Assembly (NCBI RefSeq): GCF_022712275.1
Contig: NZ_JALAGU010000055.1
Span: 40,978 to 104,977, forward strand
Reading direction: 5' to 3'
Source of the DNA: Corynebacterium sp.
Lineage (GTDB): Bacteria; Actinomycetota; Actinomycetes; Mycobacteriales; Mycobacteriaceae
DNA: 64,000 nucleotides
This document shows, piece after piece, positions 36,083-44,926 of the stretch. How positions within the stretch are numbered: position 1 is the first letter of the stretch; each line of letters opens with the position of its first letter. The translations under genes were made by a program, and so were the position numbers. Under the pieces are notes generated by a model. It saw only the letters and a list, made by a program, of their open reading frames with translations, searched no databases and was not told the origin of the DNA.

Positions 36083-36418
36083 GTCCCCGCCCTCAACTTT
36101 CATGTCGGCTTTCGTCTCGACGTATGCGACGGCCCCTCGCCGTCATCCCCGGAACCCGGTGAGTTCCCTTCCTGAAAACAGTAGCAGCATTCGCGCGAGC
36201 CAGGCGGGGAAACCATGAGCGCACTGTGACCTGCATCTCCACACTGGTCGGACGTGTCCGGAATCATGAGGTGAAGAGCGTACACCCCACATAGACTGGC
36301 CAACCCCGGGACTCACCGCCGACTCTCCTCGCACCGGCGGTGTCGCCCCGGGACCGATCTGGCCGTCCGGCCAGACGGGACAGACCAGACAGACCCTTAC
36401 CCGGAAAGGCGCCCGATC
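36083..36418. other. 336-base gap between divergent genes
   Basis: Non-coding space between the broken lipoprotein (minus) and the DUF1275 gene (plus). It should contain both promoters. A TAGACT hexamer near 36292 could be a -10 for the plus strand. I see no RNA gene, repeat or convincing operator. Confidence 0.4.
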
Positions 36419-37207
36419 GTGCCCTCACATCCCACGACCACGCATACCCCGACCACAGCTACCCCGGTCAACCGACCGGACGAGCACAGTCCGCCGAGCA
36501 CCCCGCACCCCGCCCTCGGCCCCTATCACGACGGTCGTGAAATGGCCCTCGGCATCGTGCTTGCCGCCTTGGCCGGCGCGATGGGCGCAGCTGCCTGGCT
36601 GCACACCGACGGCTGGTACGTCACCTTCATGACCGGCAACACCGAGCGGATGATCCTCGAGCATGCCAAGGGGGAGCATGTCCTGGGTATCAGCGCCCTG
36701 ACCACCGTCCTCGTCTTCATCCTCGGTGTAATGGTCGCGACCTGGGCCAGGATCCGCTGGTGGCGCAAATCCCGGCACGGCGCCACGGTCCTCACCACCG
36801 GAGCCGCCTATCTCGCCTGGTTCGCGGACGTGGCCACCGAGGGAGCATCGGACCTGTTCGGCGTCATCCCCGTCCTGTGCCTGGCCTTCGGACTCGGCGC
36901 ACTCAACACCTCCGTCAGCCGCAACAACCAGGTCGCGATGCCGCTGTCCTATGTCACCGGGACGCTGGTGAAGATGGGCCAGGGGTTCGCCCTCCACATG
37001 GCCCGCGTGAGCCGCTGGGTGTGGGTCTCCCAGGCGGTGACCTACGCAGGCTTCCTCGGGGGCATCCTCACCGGCGCCGTACTCTTCGTCTCCGCCGGCA
37101 CCGATGACACACTCGCCGTCCTGGCGATCCTGTGCACCCTGATCACCCTGGCCACCTGGCGCCTGGACCACCCGCTCTACGCGGTGAAGGACGCAGGCAA
37201 GGCCTGA
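36419..37207 (+). CDS. DUF1275 (YoaK) family membrane protein
   Basis: A 262-residue membrane protein of the DUF1275/YoaK family with about six helices. Family motifs are GWYVTFMTGNTERM, GALNTSVSRNN and LSYVTGTLVKMGQGFA. The first 40 residues are a Pro/Thr/His-rich cytoplasmic tail from a GTG start at 36419, longer than usual. The function of the family is unknown. A 13-base-stem terminator follows. Confidence 0.88.
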   Translation: MPSHPTTTHTPTTATPVNRPDEHSPPSTPHPALGPYHDGREMALGIVLAALAGAMGAAAWLHTDGWYVTFMTGNTERMILEHAKGEHVLGISALTTVLVFILGVMVATWARIRWWRKSRHGATVLTTGAAYLAWFADVATEGASDLFGVIPVLCLAFGLGALNTSVSRNNQVAMPLSYVTGTLVKMGQGFALHMARVSRWVWVSQAVTYAGFLGGILTGAVLFVSAGTDDTLAVLAILCTLITLATWRLDHPLYAVKDAGKA

Positions 37208-37216
37208 CCTCTTCTC

Positions 37217-37253
37217 GCCCGTGCCACTCCCGCCCCTTCAGAGTGGCACGGGC
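37217..37253 (+). terminator. Rho-independent terminator after the DUF1275 gene
   Basis: A 13-base perfect stem (GCCCGTGCCACTC with GAGTGGCACGGGC), an 11-base loop and then TCTGATG, starting nine bases past the stop codon. Confidence 0.75.
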
Positions 37254-37608
37254 TCTGATGAGTCCGAGGTGAACCACGGACGCCAGGACCGGTCTTACCA
37301 CTCCCTAATATTCCCCCGACCTGCGACGATGTAGTTCACCCCAGATTCACGGGGGATACCTGCGTAAACGCCGGTCACTTCGCCTCTCAGCTTCAGTAGA
37401 GAGAGGCGATCAGGTTGCTCATATTGATAAGGCGACTATACAGTAGAACGAGTATTTCATTACCGGACGCCATTCCCCGGCGTCCTCACGGTCCCGTGCA
37501 CTCCGTGCCACGGGACCCGTCCGTCAAGACCCGACGAAAGGACCGCGGCCCAGGACAACCCCACCCACTGCACACCCCGGAACCCCGGAAGGACGGCTGA
37601 CCCCAGCC
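37254..37608 (+). other. AT-rich leader region of the ProP-like carrier
   Basis: About 355 bases without a gene. It holds a hairpin (CGCCTCTC 37381-37388 with GAGAGGCG 37401-37408), a promoter-like pair just after it, and roughly 160 bases of untranslated leader. The AT content is clearly higher than in neighbouring DNA. Confidence 0.6.
37415..37442 (+). promoter_or_regulatory. Promoter of the ProP-like carrier
   Basis: TTGCTC (37415-37420) and TATACA (37437-37442) are separated by 16 bases and lie immediately after the GAGAGGCG hairpin, which could be an operator overlapping the promoter. The start codon is about 160 bases further on. Confidence 0.55.
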
Positions 37609-39111
37609 ATGTTCGGATCACACCCGAAGACCCCCACCCCCACCAAGGGAAAGAGGTGGAAGGCAGACGACGTGACCGTCACCGAGCCCGCCACCGTCAG
37701 AACCGCCATCAACGCCGCCGCCATCGGAAACGTCACCGAATGGTACGACTTCGGCGTCTACGGCTACCTCATGCTGACCATCGAGGGGGTGTTCCTTCCG
37801 GAGGATTCCGGCGCAGCAGGCAAGATCATCACCGCCGGCCTCTTCGCGGTCTCCTTCCTCGTCCGCCCGATCGGCGGCCTGATCTTCGGACCGCTCTCCG
37901 ACCGCATCGGACGTAACCGTGTCCTCGCCATCACGATGATCATGATGGCGACCGCCACCTTCCTCATCGGCGTCATCCCCGACTACGCCACCATCGGCAT
38001 GGCCGCACCGTTCCTGCTGCTGCTCTGCCGCCTCCTGCAGGGCTTCTCGACCGGCGGCGAGTACTCCAACGCCATGACCTTCATCGCGGAGTACGCCCCG
38101 GACCGTAAACGTGGCTTCTTCGGCAGCCTGCTGGAGGTCGGTACCTTCGGCGGCTACGTGCTCGGTGCTTCTGTCGCGGTGATCCTCGAGTCCGTCCTCG
38201 GCGACGACGCCATGCAGTCCTGGGGCTGGCGCCTGCCCTTCTTCGTCGCCCTTCCACTGGGCTTCATCGGCATCTACCTCCGCGCCAAGCTCAGCGACAC
38301 CCCCGCCTTCGAGGCACAGGAGGCCGCCAAGAGCGCACCGGAGAGCGAGACCCACGCGGCCCGCGACTTCGAGGGCCACGAGTTCAAGAAGATCGCGTCC
38401 CTCTGGCCCTCCGTCCTGGTCTGCTGTGGCCTGGTGATCGCCTGGAACGTCACGAACTACATGCTGACCTCCTTCATGCCCTCCTACTTCGACGAGGTCG
38501 GCAACCGGCAGGACGGCTTCGAGATCACCAGCCTCACGGCCAATATCCTCGAGATCATCGTCATGCTGATCTGCCTGCTGCTGATCCCCGTCTTCGGCAG
38601 GCTGTCGGACCGTGTCGGACGCAAGCCGATCGTCCTCGCCGGCTGCGTCTCGCTGATCGTGCTGGCGATCCCGTCGATCCTCCTGGTCCGGGTCGACAAC
38701 GTGGTGACGGTCTTCCTGGGAATGCTCATCATGGGACTGTCGCTGATCTGCTTCAGCTCGATCATGCCGTCGACCCTGCCCTCCCTGTTCCCGACGGTGG
38801 TGCGCGCCGGTGCCCTGGCGATCGCCTTCAACGTGTCGATCTCCCTGTTCGGCGGCACGACCTCCACGGTCATGGAGGCCCTGATCTCCGCCACGGACAA
38901 CCTGATGTGGCCCGCCTACTACCTCATGATCGCCGGTGCGATCGGGTTGATCGCCCTGCGCTACCTTCCGGAGACCAACGGCCGACCGATGTGGGGTTCC
39001 AATCCCGCCGCCGCATCCCGGGAAGAGGCCGTCGAGCACGCCGCCGAGCTCAACCGAGAGATCGAGGAGCTGGAGCGCGAGGCCAACAGCGTCCGCTCCG
39101 CTGCTCGGTAG
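37609..39111 (+). CDS. MHS-family MFS transporter, ProP-like
   Basis: A 500-residue, twelve-helix carrier of the metabolite:H+ symporter family. The start region MFGSHPKTPTPTKGKRWKAD and then DDVTV...AAAIGNVTEWYDFGVYGYL resembles C. glutamicum ProP. PLSDRIGRN, GFSTGGEYSNAMTFIAEYAPDRKRGF and RLSDRVGRKP are the MFS signature loops. The C-terminus, EEAVEHAAELNREIEELERE, is predicted to be a coiled coil, as in osmosensing ProP. Transport of betaine, proline or another compatible solute is likely but unproven; alpha-ketoglutarate-type substrates remain possible. Confidence 0.85.
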   Translation: MFGSHPKTPTPTKGKRWKADDVTVTEPATVRTAINAAAIGNVTEWYDFGVYGYLMLTIEGVFLPEDSGAAGKIITAGLFAVSFLVRPIGGLIFGPLSDRIGRNRVLAITMIMMATATFLIGVIPDYATIGMAAPFLLLLCRLLQGFSTGGEYSNAMTFIAEYAPDRKRGFFGSLLEVGTFGGYVLGASVAVILESVLGDDAMQSWGWRLPFFVALPLGFIGIYLRAKLSDTPAFEAQEAAKSAPESETHAARDFEGHEFKKIASLWPSVLVCCGLVIAWNVTNYMLTSFMPSYFDEVGNRQDGFEITSLTANILEIIVMLICLLLIPVFGRLSDRVGRKPIVLAGCVSLIVLAIPSILLVRVDNVVTVFLGMLIMGLSLICFSSIMPSTLPSLFPTVVRAGALAIAFNVSISLFGGTTSTVMEALISATDNLMWPAYYLMIAGAIGLIALRYLPETNGRPMWGSNPAAASREEAVEHAAELNREIEELEREANSVRSAAR

Positions 39112-39141
39112 GGCGCCCCCTGTAGGACTTCTCTCCTTCTG

Positions 39142-39179
39142 CCCCGCCCGGTCACCCGTCCCAGGGTGACCGGGCGGGG
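39142..39179 (+). terminator. Rho-independent terminator of the ProP-like gene
   Basis: A 16-base perfect stem, CCCCGCCCGGTCACCC with GGGTGACCGGGCGGGG, a six-base loop and then TTTTCC, 30 bases after the stop. Confidence 0.9.
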
Positions 39180-39224
39180 TTTCCACACTGGAGTGCCGAA
39201 ACCGCAGGATGCGTCCCGTCGAGT

Positions 39225-39590
39225 TTCGCAGCCGAGGATCCGACGATCCCGTCTGCACTCTCCCGTCGCTTTCTTCGGCGACTCCCCGGATGATGGGGCC
39301 ACCGCCGCTGCCGCGGAAGACGCTGCGTCCTCCGCCCCGGACCTCAGCGGCATCGACCTGACGGATCCGATGGCCTCGCCGGTGTTCGACTCGCGCGAGC
39401 TGACCACCGACGGCCGGTCCTTCGGCGAGATCATCCGGGAGGACGCCGATCTGCGCGGCGTCCTGACGGGACCGGACTGCCGGCCCGGCGACCGGTTCAC
39501 CGGGGTGGAGGCCACCTCGACCTGCGGACAGCCGAGGGTGTGCCGCGGGGTGACCGCGTACCGGATACTGATGACATGGACATCTCCCGC
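39225..39590 (+). pseudogene. Possible remnant reading frame, function unknown
   Basis: Downstream of the terminator a plus-strand frame with strong GC3 bias reads FFGDSPDDGATAAAAEDAAS and continues with SPVFDSRELTTDGRSFGEII and GPDCRPGDRFTGVEATSTCG before losing its bias near the start of the next gene. No good start codon or ribosome site is present, and the natural-looking end is one base out of frame with a TGA. It may be the tail of a decayed gene. I do not recognise it. Confidence 0.3.
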
Positions 39591-40586
39591 GCGACCCTGG
39601 CCCTGGTTCTCACCCTCGCCTGCGCGGCCACGGTCGCCTGCTCCGGGAACGACGCCGACCCGACCCCGACGACCACGGCCTCAGCCACCGACCGGTCGGC
39701 AGAGAGCAGGCTGGCGACCGCCTGCTCCCAGGTGATCAACGACCGCTCCGCCGAGGATCTGCCGGAGGACTACAGCGGGACGACCGGGGTGGCCACGGCC
39801 CTGATGACCGGGGATACCCCCGACGCGCACCTGATCACCGAGGCCACCGCGGAGCTCCGGCAACGGGTCGATGACCGGGAGACCGCGCTGGAGTCTCTGA
39901 AGGACCCCGTCGCCGAGGTGGACGGGCTGGACGCGTGGTGGCAGGCCTGGCAGGCCACCGCCGAGGTGTGGAACGACCAGATCAGCACCCTGGAGTCCGG
40001 TGACGAGGACGCCATGAAGAGCGCCTTCCTCGGCCTCGCCGGCGAATCAGGTGCCGAGTTCCCCGAGGAGATCCAGGACCGCATGGGCTCCCACGACTGC
40101 GCACAGGTCTTCACCCTGGTGCCGCCGGAGGACCCGGACACCGGCCTTTACCGGGAGGCGGCGTCGATCTGCACCGCGATCGTCGAGCGTCGGTTCGGCG
40201 AGAACTTCCCCGAGGACAGCGAGCTGATCTTCCGGGACGTCACCCGGCCGGTACTCTCCCGCGAGGACCTGCCTGAGATCACCGCAGGGATCCGGGACGC
40301 CGCCGGGCGCATCGCCACCGAGAAGCGCCGCACTGCCGAAGAGATGGACGAGTTGAGTCCGACGGTCTCCACCGCACCGGACCCGTGGAGCTCCTTCACC
40401 GGGGCCCTCGATGCGGATGCCGAGCGGGCGGAATCCCGCGCCGACACCCTCGACGGGGGTGACGATGACGCCATCGTGGACGCGTTCTCCCCGGCGCGGC
40501 GGGATGAGGATCCACTCTTCCTCGCCACGGATGCGCTCACTGACCTGGGCCTCCAGGACCGGGACTGCATGATGCTGTTCGCGTGA
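39576..40586 (+). CDS. Lipoprotein with two repeated domains
   Basis: A 336-residue secreted lipoprotein: MDISRATLALVLTLACAATV leads to the lipobox VACSGN. The mature protein appears to be an internal duplication. Residues of about 48-178 and 200-335 each start with a cysteine helix (CSQVINDRSAEDLPEDYS; CTAIVERRFGENFPEDSE) and end with an aspartate-cysteine pair before a short hydrophobic tail (HDCAQVF; RDCMMLFA). Each half probably carries one disulfide. The family and function are not recognised. Confidence 0.7.
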   Translation: MDISRATLALVLTLACAATVACSGNDADPTPTTTASATDRSAESRLATACSQVINDRSAEDLPEDYSGTTGVATALMTGDTPDAHLITEATAELRQRVDDRETALESLKDPVAEVDGLDAWWQAWQATAEVWNDQISTLESGDEDAMKSAFLGLAGESGAEFPEEIQDRMGSHDCAQVFTLVPPEDPDTGLYREAASICTAIVERRFGENFPEDSELIFRDVTRPVLSREDLPEITAGIRDAAGRIATEKRRTAEEMDELSPTVSTAPDPWSSFTGALDADAERAESRADTLDGGDDDAIVDAFSPARRDEDPLFLATDALTDLGLQDRDCMMLFA

Positions 40587-40633
40587 CCTGGCCCCGGACA
40601 GCCGTGGTCACCGCTGTCAACCACCCGCCTGTT

Positions 40634-40696
40634 GTTCAGCGTGACGAGAACTGAACCTCTTGATGGTTCGGGAGCCGGTTGGCAGTATTCCGCGCC
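40634..40696 (+). promoter_or_regulatory. Leader with alternative hairpins before the ABC operon
   Basis: GTTCAG (40634-40639) can pair with CTGAAC (40651-40656), while GAACC (40653-40657) can pair with GGTTC (40665-40669); the two pairings share bases and exclude each other. A GTG-started 19-codon frame (VTRTEPLDGSGAGWQYSAP) would end at a TGA overlapping the ATG of the next gene, but it has no ribosome site. Regulation by attenuation is possible but weakly supported. Confidence 0.3.
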
Positions 40697-41515
40697 ATGA
40701 CAAACTCCTCTGAACCGCACTCCCCACCGAAAATCTCCGTCCGGGAGGTGTCCAAGATCTTCCCGGCCGGCACCTCCGGTAACACCGTCACCGCGCTCGA
40801 CCGCACCAGTCTCGACGTCCGTGACGGTGAGTTCCTCTCCCTGCTCGGCCCCTCCGGATGCGGGAAATCCACCCTCCTCGACCTGCTCACCGGCCTGACC
40901 ACACCGACCGGCGGCGAGATCCTCATCGACGGCCGACCCGTCGACGGCCCCGGCACCGACCGCGGCATCGTCTTCCAGCAGTACGCCCTGCTCCCCTGGC
41001 GCACCGCCCTGGGCAATGTCGAGTTCGGGCTGGAGAACAGCGTCCGCTCCCGGCGCGAACGGCGCGAGACCGCCCGCCACTACCTCGACCTCGTCGGCCT
41101 GTCCGACTTCGCCGACCGCCACCCCGGGGAACTCTCCGGCGGCATGAAACAGCGCGTCGCCATCGCCCGCAGCCTGTCCTACGACCCGGATGTGCTGCTC
41201 ATGGACGAGCCCTTCGCCGCCCTTGACGCCTTCACCCGCGAATCCCTGCAGGACCTGCTGCTGACGATCCGCGAGGAGACGCAGAAGACCATCGTCTTCG
41301 TCACCCACAGCATCGACGAGGCCGTGTACCTCTCCGACCGCGTCGCGGTGATGAGCGCCCGCCCGGGCCGGATCCGGGCGCTGGAAGACGTCCATATCGA
41401 CCGCTCGGTGCCGGATGCCCGCTCCACCGAGGACTTCCGCACCCTGCGTCACCACCTCTGGGCACTGCTCCAGCAGGAGACCACCCCACGACCCCTCACA
41501 GGAGCCCACCGATGA
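40697..41515 (+). CDS. ABC transporter ATPase (nitrate/sulfonate/taurine type)
   Basis: A 272-residue ATPase with Walker A GPSGCGKST, Q-loop FQQYALLPWR, signature LSGGMKQR, Walker B VLLMDEPFAALD and the H-loop VTHSIDEAVYLSDRV. The LLPWRTALGNVEFGLE segment and the length are typical of the SsuB/TauB/NrtD group. Its stop overlaps the permease start by four bases. It leads the operon ATPase-permease-binding protein-monooxygenase. Confidence 0.92.
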   Translation: MTNSSEPHSPPKISVREVSKIFPAGTSGNTVTALDRTSLDVRDGEFLSLLGPSGCGKSTLLDLLTGLTTPTGGEILIDGRPVDGPGTDRGIVFQQYALLPWRTALGNVEFGLENSVRSRRERRETARHYLDLVGLSDFADRHPGELSGGMKQRVAIARSLSYDPDVLLMDEPFAALDAFTRESLQDLLLTIREETQKTIVFVTHSIDEAVYLSDRVAVMSARPGRIRALEDVHIDRSVPDARSTEDFRTLRHHLWALLQQETTPRPLTGAHR

Positions 41516-42447
41516 GCACGACACTCACCTCCACATCCACCACACCGGACGCCTACGCCACCACCGGGACCTCCCCCGGGTCCACCACCTCACCCGCCGG
41601 CGCTGACCCGGCGTCCTCCCCTGAGCACCCCACGACCCCGGACTCCGATGCCACGCCCACCGCGTCCTCCCGCGCCCGAGGCATCCTGCACGCCCTGCCA
41701 CGTTTCGCGGGACGCACCGCGACCCGCTCGCTGCTCATCCTGATCCTGCTCGCCGTGTGGGAGATCGCGCCGCGCAATGACTGGGTCAACCCGATCTTCC
41801 TGCCGCCGCTGAGTGATGTGCTCGATGCGGCGTGGCGGCTCACCACCGACGGCACGCTCGGCCACCATGTCGGGGCCAGCCTGACGCGCTCGGTCATCGG
41901 CTTCGGCATCGCCGTCGTCGCCGGGGTGACGCTCGGCCTGCTCATCGGCTGGTACCGCTTCCTCGCCGACCTGCTCACCCCGGTCCTCGAGATCCTGCGC
42001 AACACTGCCGCCCTCGCCCTGCTGCCGGTGGTCACTCTGCTGCTCGGCATCGGTGAGACCGCGAAGATCTCCCTGGTGGTCTACGCCGCACTGTTCCCGA
42101 TCCTGCTCAACACGCTCACCGGGGTACGTACCGTGGACCCGCTGCTCGTGCGCTCCGCCCGGTCGCTGAACCTGCGTCCGCACCAGATCTTCACCAAGGT
42201 CGTGCTGCCCTCGGCGGTGCCCTCGATCTTCACCGGCCTGCGGATGGGGGCGGCGGCGTCCATCCTCGTTCTCGTCGCCGCGGAGATGATCGGCGCGAAG
42301 TCCGGGCTCGGCTACCTCATCCAGGCGTCCCAGCTCAACTTCCAGATCGCCAACATGTACGTCGGCATCATCGCTATCGCCGCGCTCGGACTGATCGCGA
42401 ACTACGGCCTGCTCGCCGTGCAGCGTCGACTGTCGAGGTGGCGCTGA
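41512..42447 (+). CDS. ABC transporter permease (sulfonate/taurine type)
   Basis: A 311-residue SsuC/TauC-type permease with about six helices and the EAA-type loop RSARSLNLRPHQIFTKVVLPSAVPSIFTGLRMG. The first 55 residues are a Thr/Ser/Pro-rich hydrophilic tail, longer than usual. The start overlaps the ATPase stop (ATGA) and the stop overlaps the binding protein start (TGATG), so the genes are translationally coupled. Confidence 0.9.
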   Translation: MSTTLTSTSTTPDAYATTGTSPGSTTSPAGADPASSPEHPTTPDSDATPTASSRARGILHALPRFAGRTATRSLLILILLAVWEIAPRNDWVNPIFLPPLSDVLDAAWRLTTDGTLGHHVGASLTRSVIGFGIAVVAGVTLGLLIGWYRFLADLLTPVLEILRNTAALALLPVVTLLLGIGETAKISLVVYAALFPILLNTLTGVRTVDPLLVRSARSLNLRPHQIFTKVVLPSAVPSIFTGLRMGAAASILVLVAAEMIGAKSGLGYLIQASQLNFQIANMYVGIIAIAALGLIANYGLLAVQRRLSRWR

Positions 42448-43472
42448 TGCGACGCCTGCTGCTCTCTCTGTTCGGCGTCCTCTCCCTTCTGGCCTCCCTC
42501 GCACTGGCCGGATGCGCCGGCACCGGCGGGGCCACCGAACTCGCCGACGGACGCTATGAACTGAAGTACCAGGGGACGCCGGGCTCGGTGAACCTCCCCG
42601 AGCTCGCCGAGGACCTGGGCTACTTCGACAACATCGCCCTGAACCGCGTCAGCGACACCTCCTCGGGGCCGATCTCGATCCAGAACGTCGCGACCGGCGA
42701 GACCGACTTCGGCTCCGCCTTCAACGGTGCGATCGCGAAGCTCCGGGCGTCCGGGGCGAAGATCACCGGCGTCGTCGACTCCTACGGGGCGGACGCCGAG
42801 ACCTACAACGGCTTCCTCGTCAAGAAGGATTCGGACATCCACACCGGCAAGGACCTCATCGGCAGGACCATAGGTATGAACACCCTGGGTGCCCACGCCG
42901 AGTTCATCACGCGCGAATGGCTGCGCCAGCAGGGCCTGACGCCTGAGGAGATCGGGAAGGTCAACCTGGTCGTCGTCGAACCGGTGAACAACGAGGAGGC
43001 GTTGCGCTCCGGGCAGATCGACGTCGGCGCGGTCAGCGGACCCTTCCTCCAGCGCGCCGCGGCGTCCGGGGACTTCCGGGAGATCTACACCGACAAGGAC
43101 CTCTTCGACGAGTTCTCCTACGGCTCCTGGATCTTCCGCGACAACTTCATCGAGAAGTCACCCGACGCGGTCGCCGACTTCACCCAGGGTGTCGCCCGGG
43201 CGATCCGCTGGCTGCAGACCACCGACCGACAGACCGTCATCGACCGCTACAAGACCATCATGGCGGGCCGCGACCGCGACGAGGACCCTGCGCTGGCCGA
43301 GTACTACCGCAGCTCGTCGATACCGAAACCCGGCGGTGTGATCCAGCCCGAGGAGTTCAGCATCTGGACCGACTGGCTGGTCCGTAACGGCGAGTTCCAC
43401 GAGGACGAGGTCAACCCCGACGACCTGTTCACCAACGAGTTCAACCCCTACGCCACAGGAGAACTGACATGA
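42447..43472 (+). CDS. ABC transporter substrate-binding lipoprotein
   Basis: A 341-residue SsuA/TauA-like binding protein with a lipoprotein signal (MRRLLLSLFGVLSLLASLAL, lipobox LAGC). PGSVNLPELAEDLGYFDNIAL and GRTIGMNTLGAHAEFITREWLRQQGL match periplasmic binding proteins of this group. The ligand is not determined by the sequence. The start at 42447 overlaps the permease stop. Confidence 0.88.
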   Translation: MRRLLLSLFGVLSLLASLALAGCAGTGGATELADGRYELKYQGTPGSVNLPELAEDLGYFDNIALNRVSDTSSGPISIQNVATGETDFGSAFNGAIAKLRASGAKITGVVDSYGADAETYNGFLVKKDSDIHTGKDLIGRTIGMNTLGAHAEFITREWLRQQGLTPEEIGKVNLVVVEPVNNEEALRSGQIDVGAVSGPFLQRAAASGDFREIYTDKDLFDEFSYGSWIFRDNFIEKSPDAVADFTQGVARAIRWLQTTDRQTVIDRYKTIMAGRDRDEDPALAEYYRSSSIPKPGGVIQPEEFSIWTDWLVRNGEFHEDEVNPDDLFTNEFNPYATGELT

Positions 43473-44854
43473 CCGACCGCACCAGCTACACCGACCGTAC
43501 CGACCAGCTCGTCCTCAACGCCTTCGTCTACCCCGAGGGCCACCACGAGGCCGCCTGGCGACACCCCGCCACCACCCCGGAGCGACTGCTCGACCCGGAG
43601 TACTTCGTGGACATCGCCGGGACCGCCGAGCGTGGCCGGCTCGACGCGATCTTCTTCGCCGACTCCCCGGCCGTCACCGGCAATGTCGAACTACGCCCCG
43701 GCGCGGGCTTCGAGCCGCTGACACTGCTCTCGGCCATCGCGGCGCGGACCGAGCACATCGGTCTGGTCGCCACGGCGTCCACCACCTACAACGACCCCTA
43801 CACCCTCGCCCGGGCGTTCGCGTCCCTGGACCTCATCTCCGGCGGACGGGCAGGCTGGAACATCGTGACCACCGCCGCCGACGTCGCCTCGGCAAATTTC
43901 GGCCTGACCGGGCACCCGTCGGCGGAGGAGCGCTACGCCCGCGCCACCGAGTTCGTCGAGGCAGTAGTCGCGTTATGGGACTCCTTCGAGGAGGACGCCC
44001 TGCTCGTCGATCCGGTCGCAGGACGCTGGGCCGACCCCTCCCGGGTGCATCCGGCGGACTACCGGGGCCGGTACGTGTCCACGAAGGGGCCGCTGAATGT
44101 GCCGCGCTCGCCGCAGGGGCATCCGGTACTTGTCCAGGCCGGGTCCTCGAACGCGGGCCGTGCCCTGGGCGGACGCTTCGCCGAGGCGATCTTCACCGCC
44201 CACCAACGGCTGGAGGACGCGGTGGACTTCGCCGCGGATATCCGGGCCCGGGCCGTCGCGGCCGGGCGGTCTGAGAAAGATGTGAAGATCCTGCCGGGGC
44301 TGTCACCGTTCATCGCGGCGACGCAGAAGGAGGCGAAGGAGCTGGAGGCCGGGTTCACCGAGCTGATCAACCCGGCGTTCAACCTGCCCACGCTCAACGG
44401 CCTGTTCGACCTGGACTTCACGGAGGATGACCTGGACACGGTGATCCCGCTGTCCGCGGTGCAGGCGACCGGGCAGACGTTGGACAACAACCACAGCAGG
44501 TCGCAGGTGGTGGCGGGCATCATCGAACGGGAACGCCCGACGGTGCGTCAGCTGCTCGGCCGGTTGGCCGGGGCGCGTGGGCACCGGGTGTTCACGGGTA
44601 CGCCGGTGCAGGTCGCGGACACGATCGAGGAGTGGTTCCGGGCCGGGGCAGCCGACGGGTTCAACATCATGCCGCCGTTCTACCCCGGTGGCCTGGAGGT
44701 GTTCGTCGACGAGGTGGTGCCGATCCTCCAGGAGCGTGGCCTGTTCCGCACCGAGTACCCGGGAACCACGCTGCGCTCGTCCTACGGGCTGAACGTGCCG
44801 GAGAACCGGTGGACGGTTCAGCGGGCGGGTAAGGCGGGGCGGGTGTCTGCGTAG
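43469..44854 (+). CDS. Flavin-dependent monooxygenase (NtaA/SnaA/DszA family)
   Basis: A 461-residue luciferase-like monooxygenase that would use FMNH2 supplied by a reductase. Family segments are FVYPEGHHEAAWRHP, RGRLDAIFFADSPAV, LISGGRAGWNIVTTA, GHPVLVQAGSSNAGRALGGR and GFNIMPPFYPGGLEVFVDEV. Members open EDTA/NTA, dibenzothiophene sulfone or other organosulfur compounds. Overlap with the binding protein gene (ATGA) and the transporter type suggest uptake and oxidation of an organosulfur, or possibly organonitrogen, substrate. No FMN reductase gene is next to it. Confidence 0.9.
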   Translation: MTDRTSYTDRTDQLVLNAFVYPEGHHEAAWRHPATTPERLLDPEYFVDIAGTAERGRLDAIFFADSPAVTGNVELRPGAGFEPLTLLSAIAARTEHIGLVATASTTYNDPYTLARAFASLDLISGGRAGWNIVTTAADVASANFGLTGHPSAEERYARATEFVEAVVALWDSFEEDALLVDPVAGRWADPSRVHPADYRGRYVSTKGPLNVPRSPQGHPVLVQAGSSNAGRALGGRFAEAIFTAHQRLEDAVDFAADIRARAVAAGRSEKDVKILPGLSPFIAATQKEAKELEAGFTELINPAFNLPTLNGLFDLDFTEDDLDTVIPLSAVQATGQTLDNNHSRSQVVAGIIERERPTVRQLLGRLAGARGHRVFTGTPVQVADTIEEWFRAGAADGFNIMPPFYPGGLEVFVDEVVPILQERGLFRTEYPGTTLRSSYGLNVPENRWTVQRAGKAGRVSA

Positions 44855-44926
44855 CAGCCTGGCCCGTTCGCCGTTCCTCCCGTCCCGCCTCGCGCTACGC
44901 TCAACCACATAACCTTCCGCGACCAG

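Noticed and set aside
37618..39258. 546-codon minus-strand frame opposite the ProP-like carrier
   Set aside because: The plus strand shows membrane helices and MFS motifs. The minus reading is a hydrophilic Asp/Gly/His-rich shadow.
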